Shown here: positions 8,612 to 17,757 of the stretch, piece after piece
How positions within the stretch are numbered: the stretch's first letter is position 1
Layout of the letters: every line of letters begins with the position of its first letter
Assembly (NCBI GenBank): GCA_021817145.1
Contig: JAKAVV010000009.1
Location: 1 to 64,000 of the forward strand
DNA: 64,000 bases
DNA from: a bacterium
GTDB taxonomy: Bacteria; Vulcanimicrobiota; JABDET01
Reading direction: 5' to 3'
Notes under the pieces: generated by a model
Databases searched by the model: none
The model's input: the letters and a program-made list of their open reading frames with translations, nothing else
What the model was told of the DNA's origin: nothing
Made by a program: the position numbers and the translations under genes

Positions 8612-11600
8612 GCTGCTTGTCAATTAATTGACTTTGTGATGACTCAAATATCTCTAACCATTTTTTCTCATAAACTGGAACTCTGACTTCTGCATCCAGA
8701 AAGCGGTTGAAGTATTCTGTGCAAACTTTCCCGATATAATCCCTAAACTCCTTTTCTTCAATCGTTTTTTGAACTAAAATCCAATATCCATCTTCCAGGT
8801 TCTCTGATGGAAAAGGGGGATACCCCTCGATTTCATCGCTGAAGGTGTTCCCCATAGCTGCCCCTCCAAAAGAGGGGATCGTGACTGCTGGCAGCCCTGC
8901 CCCTAAGGCATTGACATAAGACTGTCCTCCAGGCAGAGGGAAAGAATTCAAATAGATATCTAATAGGATGAGAAGATTTGCCTCTAAATGCCCGATATTT
9001 CCAAGATATTTTACTCTTCCAGGAAATTTTTTTTCAAGTTCTGAAATTTTTGCTATTTCTGCTGCATCCCCTGGACCAGCGGTTATATAACATGTTTTCG
9101 GAAATTTCAGGAGCATTTTTGACAGGATATTGAGAAAAGAAGGATTGACGATTTTTTTTAAGCGTCCGAAAGTTCCTAAAATAATTGAGTTTTTATCAAA
9201 TCCTAGACAGCATCTTTGAACCACTAATCCATTTTCTCTAAACTCTTGTATTCGTTTTCGAATATCTGAAGGTTCCCCCTGGATATAACAAGAAGCTTTT
9301 TTATCGGCATGTCTTGCCATTTGATTTTTTTCAGTCGCTATAACTGCATCGAACACATCGGTTAATCCTGTGTCCTGCATTAAATCATAATGAATCATCG
9401 TTTTAGCTGGCTTTCTGCAGGCGATATATCGGGAAGGGATATCCAGCATAGATCCAAAAATAACAGCGATATCGGTTTCATCTTTTTGTATTTTGACGCA
9501 TAGATCTTCTGACCGTTCTATAAGAGTAGAGTGGTCAGAAAAGTGATAAGGGATCCCCCAGCGCTTTAATTCCATTACAGCGGAGTTTGGAGTTTGTCTT
9601 GATTCAGGAGAATGGGTGTCATAAACTTGAAGAGAAAATATATTCCTGTTATTCTCTCTGCAGAAGCTTAATAAAACGGCTGTTGGCCCATCATTGGGAA
9701 TGATCCCCCCCTTGATAAAAGCAAGTTTTGTTTTTCCGTTTTTACAAGAAGAGGAGGAGGGAATTATAGCGTTTTGCAAGGATTTCGATCCTGCTGCAAT
9801 CTCTTTAATAACTTTGTTAACGGTAAAATTTGCCTCCTGGATTTCTTCTTTTCCCCCTTCCTGAAACTTAATCCATGAGTTCCATAAGATTTTTTGAGAT
9901 ATTTTCAATGCTTTTTCATAATTTTTAAGTGAAAACTCATTCTCTAGATCTTTTTTTAGATGTTTTTCCCTTTTCATTCTTATTTTTGAAGAAAAGGGTT
10001 GAACACAGGTGTCAGCGATTTTTTGGGAAGCGGCTTTTACCCCGTTCAAGATTCTGTTGGGATTTTGAAGAATTGGCGCGCCAACTGAATAACAGGTATG
10101 AAGAGAAGGGGGGGAACAGAGCTGTCCCTGTTTGGCTTTCCCATTAAGAGGTGCAGAAACAAGAGCATAAAGAGCTTTGATGGATTCTGGTATCTGGTTA
10201 TTTTCTAAAAGTTCTTGAACCGGCGTTTCGTGATGTTTTATTTTCCCATTGATTAAATTGAGCGATTTTTGGATCTGCTTGCTGGTGCAGTCATCTTTTA
10301 AAAAATCGTATATTTTTTTGATCTCTTGTTCAGGATTGGAAAAGAAATTTTCATACTTCAAAATGATTCTTTTTTCATTCTTTGTATAATGAACAGCTGC
10401 TCTGGTATATTCTTCCCAAAGCCTGAGCCCTTGCTCAAGTGAAAATCCATTTCTACTGCGCAGGGATTTTGCGACATCCATGGGGTTTCTAATACATAAA
10501 AGATAATAGATCTGGTTTGTTGGGAATAGTTCTGACAAGATCTCTTTCCAAAAAGGGAGAGTGAGGGCTGTTCTTGGGTCTTTCCATCCCCATTTTTTAT
10601 ACTCTTTAAATTTTCGCATCATTTTCACAGCTTCTTTTTTCAACTGGATGATTTCCTTCTTCTCTAGCCAATCTTTAGGAAAATGAGGAATAGTATGCCA
10701 GTTTCCTTTCAATGTAGAAAGAATTTTGTCATTGATAAGAATAAAATTTTTGTTTTCCCAAAACCCCATTTCATTATCTGAATCTGGCTCCAGCAGCTCC
10801 TCTTCTTCTCCTAGATAATACTCTGCTGAATTTAAGATTCGGCTTATCATCGAGGTGCCAGAACGGTGCATTCCTGTAATGACAACAGTTTTGTTCTCAG
10901 TGGAACAGAGGGGGCGCTTATCAAGCGATTCTTCTGAAATATGATTTTCGACTTGGAGAGAGGAGTGTTTGATTAAAAATTCATTTCCCGTTTCTTTTCC
11001 TGTAAACCATAATCTAAGGCCGCTTAAATGAAACAGAGATCGGCTGCCAGTAGGGTTGAAGCAGATCCTTTTTGCCCCAGAAGGGAGAAAAAAATAGGCA
11101 TTCAGCTTCCCTTTCCACCCACTTGAAAAAGCGGCTCTGCTTTCCTCTCTGCTGCCATCTTCCCTTTCAATGTAAAGTTTAGGATTTAAGGCGGCCGCTT
11201 CCTTTGATTCAGCATTGATTTTTAAATCAGCTTGCAGTTTGTACCATCCAGGAGGGTAATTTTTTGATTTTAGAATGAATTCAGGATTATCTCCAAGAGC
11301 TTCCCATAAGTCCCCCCCTAAAAATTTTAAATTCTCGAAGGACTGTAAAACAAGGATAGGGGGAGGGGAGAGTTTTTCAAAGATTTTTCTTTCCGATTTC
11401 ATCCAGAAATCTTCTGAAAAGCCAGAGGTCAGTTTTATGGAAAAGGAAAAAAAGGGGGGAAAACTATATTTTTTCTCTTGAACGGATCCAATTAATGGAA
11501 GGATGAAAGCGATCTTGATGAAAAAGATTTTTATAAAAACTTCAGAGCCGACATCTCTTGGAAATTCGAGCCTTTTTGTTAGAAAGATCTCTTCTGATGG

Positions 11601-11615
11601 ATGAGGAGTTGTCAT
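8601..11615 (-). CDS. Large sulfotransferase-glycosyltransferase fusion protein
   Basis: A 1004-residue multidomain protein. Residues about 60-215 are a beta-rich accessory region (LVLQSFENLKFLGG, later GWYKLQADLKI) of unknown role. Residues about 243-480 are a PAPS-type sulfotransferase domain with VVITGMHRSGTSMISRIL and later YYLLCIRNPMDVAKSLRSR. Residues about 640-985 look like the GT-B catalytic region of the SPINDLY/OGT (GT41-like) group: ILGTFGRLKKI, YLGNIGHLEANLLILLDIYL, NSFPLPGGQSYVNALGAGLP. Start ATG 11615 has a GAGGAAG ribosome site and overlaps the HD-GYP stop by ATGA. Sulfation and glycosylation coupled in one chain is the straightforward inference. Substrates are unknown. Confidence 0.82.
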   Translation of the reverse strand: MTTPHPSEEIFLTKRLEFPRDVGSEVFIKIFFIKIAFILPLIGSVQEKKYSFPPFFSFSIKLTSGFSEDFWMKSERKIFEKLSPPPILVLQSFENLKFLGGDLWEALGDNPEFILKSKNYPPGWYKLQADLKINAESKEAAALNPKLYIEREDGSREESRAAFSSGWKGKLNAYFFLPSGAKRICFNPTGSRSLFHLSGLRLWFTGKETGNEFLIKHSSLQVENHISEESLDKRPLCSTENKTVVITGMHRSGTSMISRILNSAEYYLGEEEELLEPDSDNEMGFWENKNFILINDKILSTLKGNWHTIPHFPKDWLEKKEIIQLKKEAVKMMRKFKEYKKWGWKDPRTALTLPFWKEILSELFPTNQIYYLLCIRNPMDVAKSLRSRNGFSLEQGLRLWEEYTRAAVHYTKNEKRIILKYENFFSNPEQEIKKIYDFLKDDCTSKQIQKSLNLINGKIKHHETPVQELLENNQIPESIKALYALVSAPLNGKAKQGQLCSPPSLHTCYSVGAPILQNPNRILNGVKAASQKIADTCVQPFSSKIRMKREKHLKKDLENEFSLKNYEKALKISQKILWNSWIKFQEGGKEEIQEANFTVNKVIKEIAAGSKSLQNAIIPSSSSCKNGKTKLAFIKGGIIPNDGPTAVLLSFCRENNRNIFSLQVYDTHSPESRQTPNSAVMELKRWGIPYHFSDHSTLIERSEDLCVKIQKDETDIAVIFGSMLDIPSRYIACRKPAKTMIHYDLMQDTGLTDVFDAVIATEKNQMARHADKKASCYIQGEPSDIRKRIQEFRENGLVVQRCCLGFDKNSIILGTFGRLKKIVNPSFLNILSKMLLKFPKTCYITAGPGDAAEIAKISELEKKFPGRVKYLGNIGHLEANLLILLDIYLNSFPLPGGQSYVNALGAGLPAVTIPSFGGAAMGNTFSDEIEGYPPFPSENLEDGYWILVQKTIEEKEFRDYIGKVCTEYFNRFLDAEVRVPVYEKKWLEIFESSQSQLIDKQHDF

Positions 11616-12973
11616 TTCTCTTCCTCTGCGACTTTTAAAAAGGCTTTAACAACAGCAGGATCAAATCGAGCCCCTGCAGAGGATTGAATTTCTTGTATGG
11701 CTTTTTCCCGACTCAAAGGTTTTCGATAAGGGCGGCTTGAAAGCATGGCTTCATAAGCATCGGCAACAGCTAGAATACGGGCTCCAAGAGGGATTTGATC
11801 CCCCTTTAATCCTTTGGGATAACCGCTGCCGTCAAAATGTTCGTGATGACTTCTGATAATTTCGACTTCCTGCTCATAAATAGAAAGCTGCCCCGCTACT
11901 TTTGCTCCAATTTCAGGATGCTTTTTAACTGCTTTGAATTCTTCTTCTGTTAAAGCATCAGGTTTATTTAAAATTCGATCCGCGATCCCGACTTTTCCTA
12001 AATTGTGGATTTTCGCGGCTCTCTCTAATAGTTCAATTTCTTCATCGCTCAGCCCAATATGCAGCGCTATTTTTTTCGCTAAAAGAGAGACATGAGGGGA
12101 ATGATCATGGGTAAACTCAAGTCTTTTGTCAACGGCATCGGCAAGGGCTTCCACCGTGGATTTTGCAGCCTCCAGGCTGTCCGTGTAATTTCGAATTGAG
12201 CGATAAATAATTAAAAGGGAGGGGACAAGCAGAATAAGTGGATAGGGGAAAGGTGAAGGCTGCAGAGAGTAAAGGATATAGATGAGAATGCCTAAAGGGG
12301 AAATTAAGAGTGAATTGGCTAAAAGGAGGTTTTTCAAGTTGTTCCAGTTGAGAAAAAGAAGAATGGTATGACGGATGAGCATTCGCTCGAAATAGAGCAG
12401 AAAAAACTGCGCGGTTGAATAAATCGCAATCCACAGCACGAAAATAATGACTTGATGCGCAAGAAGATCAAGCTGCTTAAATGGTTTAATATGAGGTGAA
12501 AGGATAAAAGCGCCGTAAAGATGGAAGGCTTTAAAGAACCATGCCGATAAACTCAACAGCAGCAAGCTTCGGATAAGGATCAGGAGATTCTGAAGATTAA
12601 ACTGCGCTGAATAAACTGTTTTCCCGATTTTGCCAATACTGGCAATTCCTAAAATAAGAGGGATCGGGAATAAAAATAAGCAGGCTGTGTAAAGCGCGTC
12701 TCCAACCGAAATTTTGGGGAATTTTGGAATCTGGATTTCCCAGAATTCCATGAGAATGGCTAGACCTGAAAATAAAATAAACCCTTTAGCATCTAAAAAA
12801 TGAGGGGGGAAAGCATAAAACAAAGCGCTGCTTAGAACTGCAGCTGTAATGAAAATCCAATGATAAAGTTTAAAGGTGGGGTTCTCCGCGCTCATTTTAT
12901 TATGAGGAGGATTACTCTTTTTTTTGGGATTTCCCCTTTTTGACAGCGGGGAGAGCTGTGGAGAAAACAGCAT
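11612..12973 (-). CDS. Membrane-anchored HD-GYP-domain protein with an altered HD motif
   Basis: About 453 residues; an in-frame ATG at 12895 would remove the first 26. Residues about 40-265 hold several membrane segments (for example WIFITAAVLSSALFYAF and YTACLFLFPIPLILGI). Residues about 285-445 form an HD-GYP domain of the kind that hydrolyses c-di-GMP: HSPHVSLLAKKIA, HPEIGAKVAG, HHEHFDGSGYPKG, VADAYEAM. The name-giving HD pair reads HN (KIHNLGKVGI), so a metal-ligand Asp is replaced. The protein may be a c-di-GMP sensor or a weak enzyme. It leads the polysaccharide operon and overlaps the next gene by ATGA, suggesting it controls glycan output. Confidence 0.85.
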   Translation of the reverse strand: MLFSPQLSPLSKRGNPKKKSNPPHNKMSAENPTFKLYHWIFITAAVLSSALFYAFPPHFLDAKGFILFSGLAILMEFWEIQIPKFPKISVGDALYTACLFLFPIPLILGIASIGKIGKTVYSAQFNLQNLLILIRSLLLLSLSAWFFKAFHLYGAFILSPHIKPFKQLDLLAHQVIIFVLWIAIYSTAQFFLLYFERMLIRHTILLFLNWNNLKNLLLANSLLISPLGILIYILYSLQPSPFPYPLILLVPSLLIIYRSIRNYTDSLEAAKSTVEALADAVDKRLEFTHDHSPHVSLLAKKIALHIGLSDEEIELLERAAKIHNLGKVGIADRILNKPDALTEEEFKAVKKHPEIGAKVAGQLSIYEQEVEIIRSHHEHFDGSGYPKGLKGDQIPLGARILAVADAYEAMLSSRPYRKPLSREKAIQEIQSSAGARFDPAVVKAFLKVAEEEK

Positions 12974-13060
12974 TAAGCAAATAAGATATGATTAAAGGAT
13001 TGTTTGCATACGACAAGAAGAACTAAATGATATTTTTGTTTGGAGTGAGAGGAGGTCCTT

Positions 13061-13963
13061 ATGGAACTAGGAATGATTGGACTGGGGAGAATGGGAGCGA
13101 ATATGGTCAGGAGGCTTTTGAAGGAAAAACATAAAGTTGTTGTTTACAACAGAACTCCTGATAAAACAAGGGAAATAGCGAATGAAGGGGGAACCCCGTC
13201 TTTCACTCTGGAAGAGTTTGTAAAGCAGCTCCCTCTCCCAAGAATTGTCTGGCTAATGGTTCCCGCTGGAAAGCCGGTTGATGATATGTTAGGACAGCTT
13301 ATTCCTATGTTATCTAAAGGGGATATTGTTATTGACGGTGGAAATTCTCGTTATACTGATACAATTCGGAGGAATGATTTTTTGAGTTCTAAAGGGATCA
13401 GATTTCTGGATGCAGGGACAAGCGGAGGAATTTGGGGTTTAAAAGAAGGGTATTGTTTAATGGTTGGAGGGGATGAAAGCGCTTTCAAAAAGTGCGAACC
13501 GATCTTTAAAAGCCTTGCTCCCCCAGAAGGATATGGATATATGGGACCTTCAGGCTCAGGTCATTATGTAAAAATGGTCCACAATGGTATTGAATATGGG
13601 ATGCTGCAAGCTTATGGGGAAGGATTTGAAATTTTACATGCTTCCAACTATAAGTTAGACCTCCTTAAAATTGCGAAACTTTGGAATCAAGGGAGTGTTG
13701 TTCGCTCCTGGCTGCTTGAGCTTGCGGAAGATGCGTTATCTAAAGATTCGGATTTATCTGAAATTAAAGGATATGTTGAAGACTCAGGGGAAGGAAGATG
13801 GACAGTTCAGGAAGCAATTGACCATAACGTTCCAGCTCCTGTTATTACTTTAAGTTTGCTGGAACGGATGCGGTCCCGTCAGACCGATTCTTTCTCGGCA
13901 AAAATGATTGCGGCTCTTCGTAATGAATTTGGAGGACATGCTGTTGTTACAGCAAAATCGTAA
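13061..13963 (+). CDS. gnd: 6-phosphogluconate dehydrogenase, decarboxylating (short form)
   Basis: A 300-residue enzyme that converts 6-phosphogluconate to ribulose-5-phosphate, CO2 and NAD(P)H. The N-terminal GLGRMGANMVRRL Rossmann motif is at residues 7-19. Next come the DGGNSRYTDT substrate motif, the DAGTSGGIWGLKEGY segment and GSGHYVKMVHNGIEYGM with the catalytic Lys and Asn. The length matches the short YqeC/GndA-type form rather than the 470-residue classical enzyme. A strong AGGAGG precedes the ATG. It is first in a gnd-zwf-pgl operon; zwf begins directly after its stop codon. Confidence 0.95.
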   Translation: MELGMIGLGRMGANMVRRLLKEKHKVVVYNRTPDKTREIANEGGTPSFTLEEFVKQLPLPRIVWLMVPAGKPVDDMLGQLIPMLSKGDIVIDGGNSRYTDTIRRNDFLSSKGIRFLDAGTSGGIWGLKEGYCLMVGGDESAFKKCEPIFKSLAPPEGYGYMGPSGSGHYVKMVHNGIEYGMLQAYGEGFEILHASNYKLDLLKIAKLWNQGSVVRSWLLELAEDALSKDSDLSEIKGYVEDSGEGRWTVQEAIDHNVPAPVITLSLLERMRSRQTDSFSAKMIAALRNEFGGHAVVTAKS

Positions 13964-15493
13964 ATGTACTCTTTAGAAGCTCCTGTAAAAGCGGCCCCTC
14001 AAAGGGGACGGATTCCTGACCCCTGCGCAATGGTGACTCTTGGGGCATCCGGAGATTTAACCCATCGAAAATTAATTCCCGCTCTTTATAAGTTGTTTAA
14101 GAGTCAGCTGCTCCCAGAAGGTTTTTCTTTGATTGGAATTTCAAGAACCCCTGAAACGGATGAGTCTTTTCGAAGCAAAATGAAAGAAGCGGTAGGCGCG
14201 TATTTTGAGCCTCCTGATCCTGAGGTATGGAGTCGTTTTGAAAAAACTCTTTTTTATCTTCCAGGCAATGTTGACAGCCCAGATGTTTATCGAGAGCTGA
14301 TTGAGCTTTTCTCTAAACTGGATAAAGAAAGAGGGTGCTGCGGAAATCGTCTTTTTTATCTAGCTGTTTCTCCACAGCTGTATCCAACGATTATTGAACA
14401 TTTAGGTAAATCAGGATTGTCCTGTCCTTTATCAGAGAAAAATTGGTCTAGAATCATTATTGAAAAACCTTTTGGACATGACCTTAATTCAGCTCATGCT
14501 TTAAATGACAAAATTGTTCAGTATTTTAAAGAAGATCAAGTTTACCGCATCGATCATTTTTTGGGAAAAGAGACGGTTCAGAATATTTTAGCGTTCCGAT
14601 TTGCCAATAGTATTTTTGAGCCGATTTGGAACCGTCAGTATATTGATCATGTCCAGGTTACAGTGGCAGAAAGCCTTGGGATTGAAAACAGAGGAGGTTA
14701 TTACGATTCTGCTGGAGCTTTGAGGGATATGGTGCAGAATCATCTTCTGCAGCTGGTCTGCACGATTGGAATGGAACCTCCAGTGGCTTTTACAGCGACT
14801 TCTGTTCGTGATGAAAAAACGAAAGTTCTGCAGGCGCTTCGACCCATTAAGCCTGAAGAGGTCAATCGGGTTACTGTTCGAGGACAGTATGGAGATGGGG
14901 TTATTGATGGGAAACAGGTTCAAGCTTATCGAAAAGAAAAAAATGTCAAACCTGATTCTCGAACTGAAACTTATGTTCTTTTAAAATTGTTTATTGACAA
15001 TTGGAGATGGGCAGATGTTCCTTTCTATCTTAGAACAGGCAAACATCTTCCCAAACGGGCTACTGAAATTACGATTCAGTTCAAAAGAACTCCGCATCTG
15101 GTTTTTGCTCGAGTTCCTGAAAAACATATTGATCCTAATCTGCTTATCTTGCATATTCAGCCTGATGAAGGAATTACCCTTAGATTTGAGGCAAAAGTCC
15201 CTGGTCCTGATATTCATCTTCAGCCTGTTAACATGAAGTTTCAGTATGGTTCTTCTTTTACTAAACCAGTAGAAGAAGCGTATGAAAGACTTCTTTTGGA
15301 TACTTTAATAGGGGATGCCACTTTATTTGCTCGAGGAGACTGGATTGAAGCTGCCTGGGGATTTATCACTCCTATCTTAGAAGCCTGGGAAAATGATCGA
15401 ACACCCATTCCTGTTTATGCTTCAGGAACCTGGGGACCTTCAGAAGCAGATGTGCTGCTTGCTGAAGATAAAAGGAAATGGCGAAATCCGTAA
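13964..15493 (+). CDS. zwf: Glucose-6-phosphate 1-dehydrogenase
   Basis: A 509-residue enzyme catalysing the first step of the oxidative pentose-phosphate pathway, glucose-6-phosphate to 6-phosphogluconolactone with reduction of NAD(P)+. The coenzyme motif GASGDLTHRKLIPALY is near residue 27, and the active-site RIDHFLGKETVQN carries the substrate-binding lysine and catalytic histidine. Also recognisable are PVAFTATSVRDEK and FYLRTGKHLPKRATEI. The ATG at 13964 abuts the gnd stop with no spacer, so reinitiation is likely. The last 16 bp overlap pgl. Confidence 0.96.
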   Translation: MYSLEAPVKAAPQRGRIPDPCAMVTLGASGDLTHRKLIPALYKLFKSQLLPEGFSLIGISRTPETDESFRSKMKEAVGAYFEPPDPEVWSRFEKTLFYLPGNVDSPDVYRELIELFSKLDKERGCCGNRLFYLAVSPQLYPTIIEHLGKSGLSCPLSEKNWSRIIIEKPFGHDLNSAHALNDKIVQYFKEDQVYRIDHFLGKETVQNILAFRFANSIFEPIWNRQYIDHVQVTVAESLGIENRGGYYDSAGALRDMVQNHLLQLVCTIGMEPPVAFTATSVRDEKTKVLQALRPIKPEEVNRVTVRGQYGDGVIDGKQVQAYRKEKNVKPDSRTETYVLLKLFIDNWRWADVPFYLRTGKHLPKRATEITIQFKRTPHLVFARVPEKHIDPNLLILHIQPDEGITLRFEAKVPGPDIHLQPVNMKFQYGSSFTKPVEEAYERLLLDTLIGDATLFARGDWIEAAWGFITPILEAWENDRTPIPVYASGTWGPSEADVLLAEDKRKWRNP

Positions 15494-16263
15494 CCCCTCG
15501 AATTATTGTTAAAGAGGATTATGAATCCCTTTCACAAACAGCTGCTGAGAATTTTTCTTTTCTTGCCCAAAAGATAATTCGGGAGAAAGGGGTTTTTTGC
15601 TGCGCTTTATCCGGCGGGTCAACCCCCAAAAGAGTTTATGAGATTTTAGGGGCTCCCCCTTATCAAACTGAACTTCCATGGGGAAAAGTCCATTTTTTCT
15701 TTTCAGATGAAAGATCTGTTCCCCCTGACCATCCTGAAAGCAATTTTAAAATGATTGATGATTGTTTTTTCTCTAAAATCGAGATTCCGGATCAGAATAT
15801 TCATCGAATGAAAGGGGAGCTTGATCCAGAAAAAGCGGAGATGGAGTATGCTCAGGAAATAAAAGATGTGTTGAAACTCAATCAGGCTTTTCAAGAAAAA
15901 TCGAGTTTTCCCAGATTTGATCTCATTTTATTAGGGATTGGCTCAGATGGACACACAGCTTCTCTATTTCCTGGGACCGCAGCTCTTAAAGAAAAAGAAA
16001 AATGGGTTACTGCTTATTATGTTGAGAAATTGAAAATGTATCGGATCAGTTTAACTTTCCCCGTTATTAATGCTGCAGCTGCTGTCGCTTTTCTCGTTTC
16101 AGGGAGTGAAAAAGCTGAAATTGTCTCTCGAGTCATCAGCAGAGCTTCAGGGGATGAGCTTTTTCCGGCAGACCAGGTGCAGCCTGAATCAGGAGAAGTA
16201 ATCTGGTATTTAGATTCTGATGCTGCTCGGTTGGTATCAAGGGTTAAGCAAGGAGAATCGTAA
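15478..16263 (+). CDS. pgl: 6-phosphogluconolactonase
   Basis: A 261-residue DevB/SOL-type lactonase, cytoplasmic, hydrolysing 6-phosphogluconolactone to 6-phosphogluconate between Zwf and Gnd. Family landmarks are ALSGGSTPKRVYEIL, FFFSDERSVPPDHPESNFKM and the LILLGIGSDGHTASLFPG segment with the catalytic His. The start overlaps zwf by 16 bp. With gnd and zwf this completes the oxidative branch as one operon. Confidence 0.95.
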   Translation: MAKSVTPRIIVKEDYESLSQTAAENFSFLAQKIIREKGVFCCALSGGSTPKRVYEILGAPPYQTELPWGKVHFFFSDERSVPPDHPESNFKMIDDCFFSKIEIPDQNIHRMKGELDPEKAEMEYAQEIKDVLKLNQAFQEKSSFPRFDLILLGIGSDGHTASLFPGTAALKEKEKWVTAYYVEKLKMYRISLTFPVINAAAAVAFLVSGSEKAEIVSRVISRASGDELFPADQVQPESGEVIWYLDSDAARLVSRVKQGES

Positions 16264-16299
16264 TTTTGGATGAACTTAAACTGCAAAAGGGGTTAAACA

Positions 16300-17568
16300 T
16301 TGGTCGATCTGACAAACAATTTATGGGCGGTAACAGTAGGGGGGACTTTAATTGCCACTGTTGCTGGTGGGTATCTTTTAAACTCTTTTTCTAAAAGAAA
16401 AGAGGACCGTGAAATTGAAGCTCATTTGAAATCCCGATTGAATTATGCTTATGAGCTGCGAGACAGCGGCTGTTTAAGTGACTCTCTTGGGATTTGTGAA
16501 GGTTTGTTAACTGAAGTTTCTGAAGTCAAACATCCTGCTCTTTATGGCGAAGTAAAATTTCTGGCAGGGAATCTGCGTTCTGAAATTCATCAAGCTGCTA
16601 ACTCTGCTGCAGCGCCTCTGTCCACTGTTCATCCTGATGTTCCTTCTTTTTCCCGACAGACGAACAGGTCATCTACTTCCATATCATCCAGTACGAGTTC
16701 CTCAAATTTTTCTTTTTCTGCAGGAGTGGGGCAGCAGCAGCTTCCTCCTCTTGCTCGATTGAAAGAAGATTTAAAAGGGGTAGTTGCCTCTTTAAAAAAT
16801 ACCGTAAAAGAAAGACGACGGTATCGCCGATGGAGAAGAAGGCATCGAGGGAAAAAACCGTTTCTTTATGCTGCTTCTGTTTTTATCTGGCTTGCTCTCA
16901 GTTCAGTTATAGGGCAATTTCATGGAGCATCTTTAACAGAACCAATTTTATTTTGGTCATGGGTGATGAGTGTAACAGCGATCACTTTTCTTTATCATCC
17001 TGCAGATCAGGAAGAAGAGCTTCCTTTGGGGGAGCAGACTTCTATTACAGGAGGAGTGAAAGAAACCGCGCCTGTTCTGCAGCAGCAGAACCATCCCATG
17101 TTAATCCAGATTAACGATCTTTTGAGTTCTCTTGAGTTGGAATTAAAACAGGTTCCTAAAGATCTGACATCCCCATTCAAAGGGATTCAAAACGATCTGC
17201 AGGTTTTGCGAGAAAAAGCAAACAAATTGAATGATGTCTGGAAAAATGTGACAAGGCTTTTAAGCCAGATGGTTCCCATCCAAGAGGGGGAAACCCAGAA
17301 TTCTCTCCCCCCTTCAGTTCAAGAACAAGAAGCTAAGACAAAAAAGAATCTTGAAGATTTGAAATCCCATATTCAAGCTCAAATGGCTGAAACTCTTGCC
17401 ATGCTGCGCGCCCTTATCGCTCAAGTGATTCAGCTTAAAGCTTCCCCTCGATTAACAGAACCTGATTCATTTTCTCAGATTCGCGATAATCTGTCTCAGA
17501 GGCTAATCCAGCTTGAAGCAGTTGAAGATACTTTTCATCCTTTTCAAACAGGACAAGAAAAGAGTTGA
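16300..17568 (+). CDS. Membrane protein with basic linker and long coiled-coil tail, unknown function
   Basis: A 422-residue protein starting at TTG 16300, preceded by AAAGGGG. A membrane segment spans about 8-28. Residues 35-100 are helical and TPR-like (LNYAYELRDSGCLSDSLG). A Ser-rich linker covers about 108-145. A very basic patch, RRRYRRWRRRHRGKK, sits near 171-186, directly before two more hydrophobic segments (about 190-207 and 214-233). The last 160 residues are predicted coiled coil. I know no matching family; a scaffold or membrane-organising role is conceivable. It follows pgl by 36 bp and may be read from the same message. Confidence 0.65.
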   Translation: MVDLTNNLWAVTVGGTLIATVAGGYLLNSFSKRKEDREIEAHLKSRLNYAYELRDSGCLSDSLGICEGLLTEVSEVKHPALYGEVKFLAGNLRSEIHQAANSAAAPLSTVHPDVPSFSRQTNRSSTSISSSTSSSNFSFSAGVGQQQLPPLARLKEDLKGVVASLKNTVKERRRYRRWRRRHRGKKPFLYAASVFIWLALSSVIGQFHGASLTEPILFWSWVMSVTAITFLYHPADQEEELPLGEQTSITGGVKETAPVLQQQNHPMLIQINDLLSSLELELKQVPKDLTSPFKGIQNDLQVLREKANKLNDVWKNVTRLLSQMVPIQEGETQNSLPPSVQEQEAKTKKNLEDLKSHIQAQMAETLAMLRALIAQVIQLKASPRLTEPDSFSQIRDNLSQRLIQLEAVEDTFHPFQTGQEKS

Positions 17569-17757
17569 AAAAAGTTTTTTTGAAGTGAATTCAATCAGTT
17601 TCGACGCGCATTTTTGCATGAAAAATTTTTAAAATTGACCCCTAAAACCCTGTTTTTTTGACAGATTTTTGACACCGATAGTTTATACTGTGCAGTGTTC
17701 TGCAGTCGTTCGAATTTACTATCCTGATCGACTGCGGATAAATGATACAGGAGGTGA
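17569..17757. promoter_or_regulatory. Probable promoter region of the metalloprotease gene
   Basis: A 190-bp non-coding gap. TTGACA occurs at 17658-17663 and again at 17669-17674, and TATACT at 17684-17689, but the spacings (20 and 9 bp) are not canonical, so no exact promoter is called. A perfect AGGAGGTGA directly precedes the next ATG. Confidence 0.3.

Noticed and set aside
17658-17689. Promoter TTGACA...TATACT before the metalloprotease gene
   Set aside because: Spacers of 20 bp (or 9 bp from the second TTGACA) are outside the normal range; reported only as a region.
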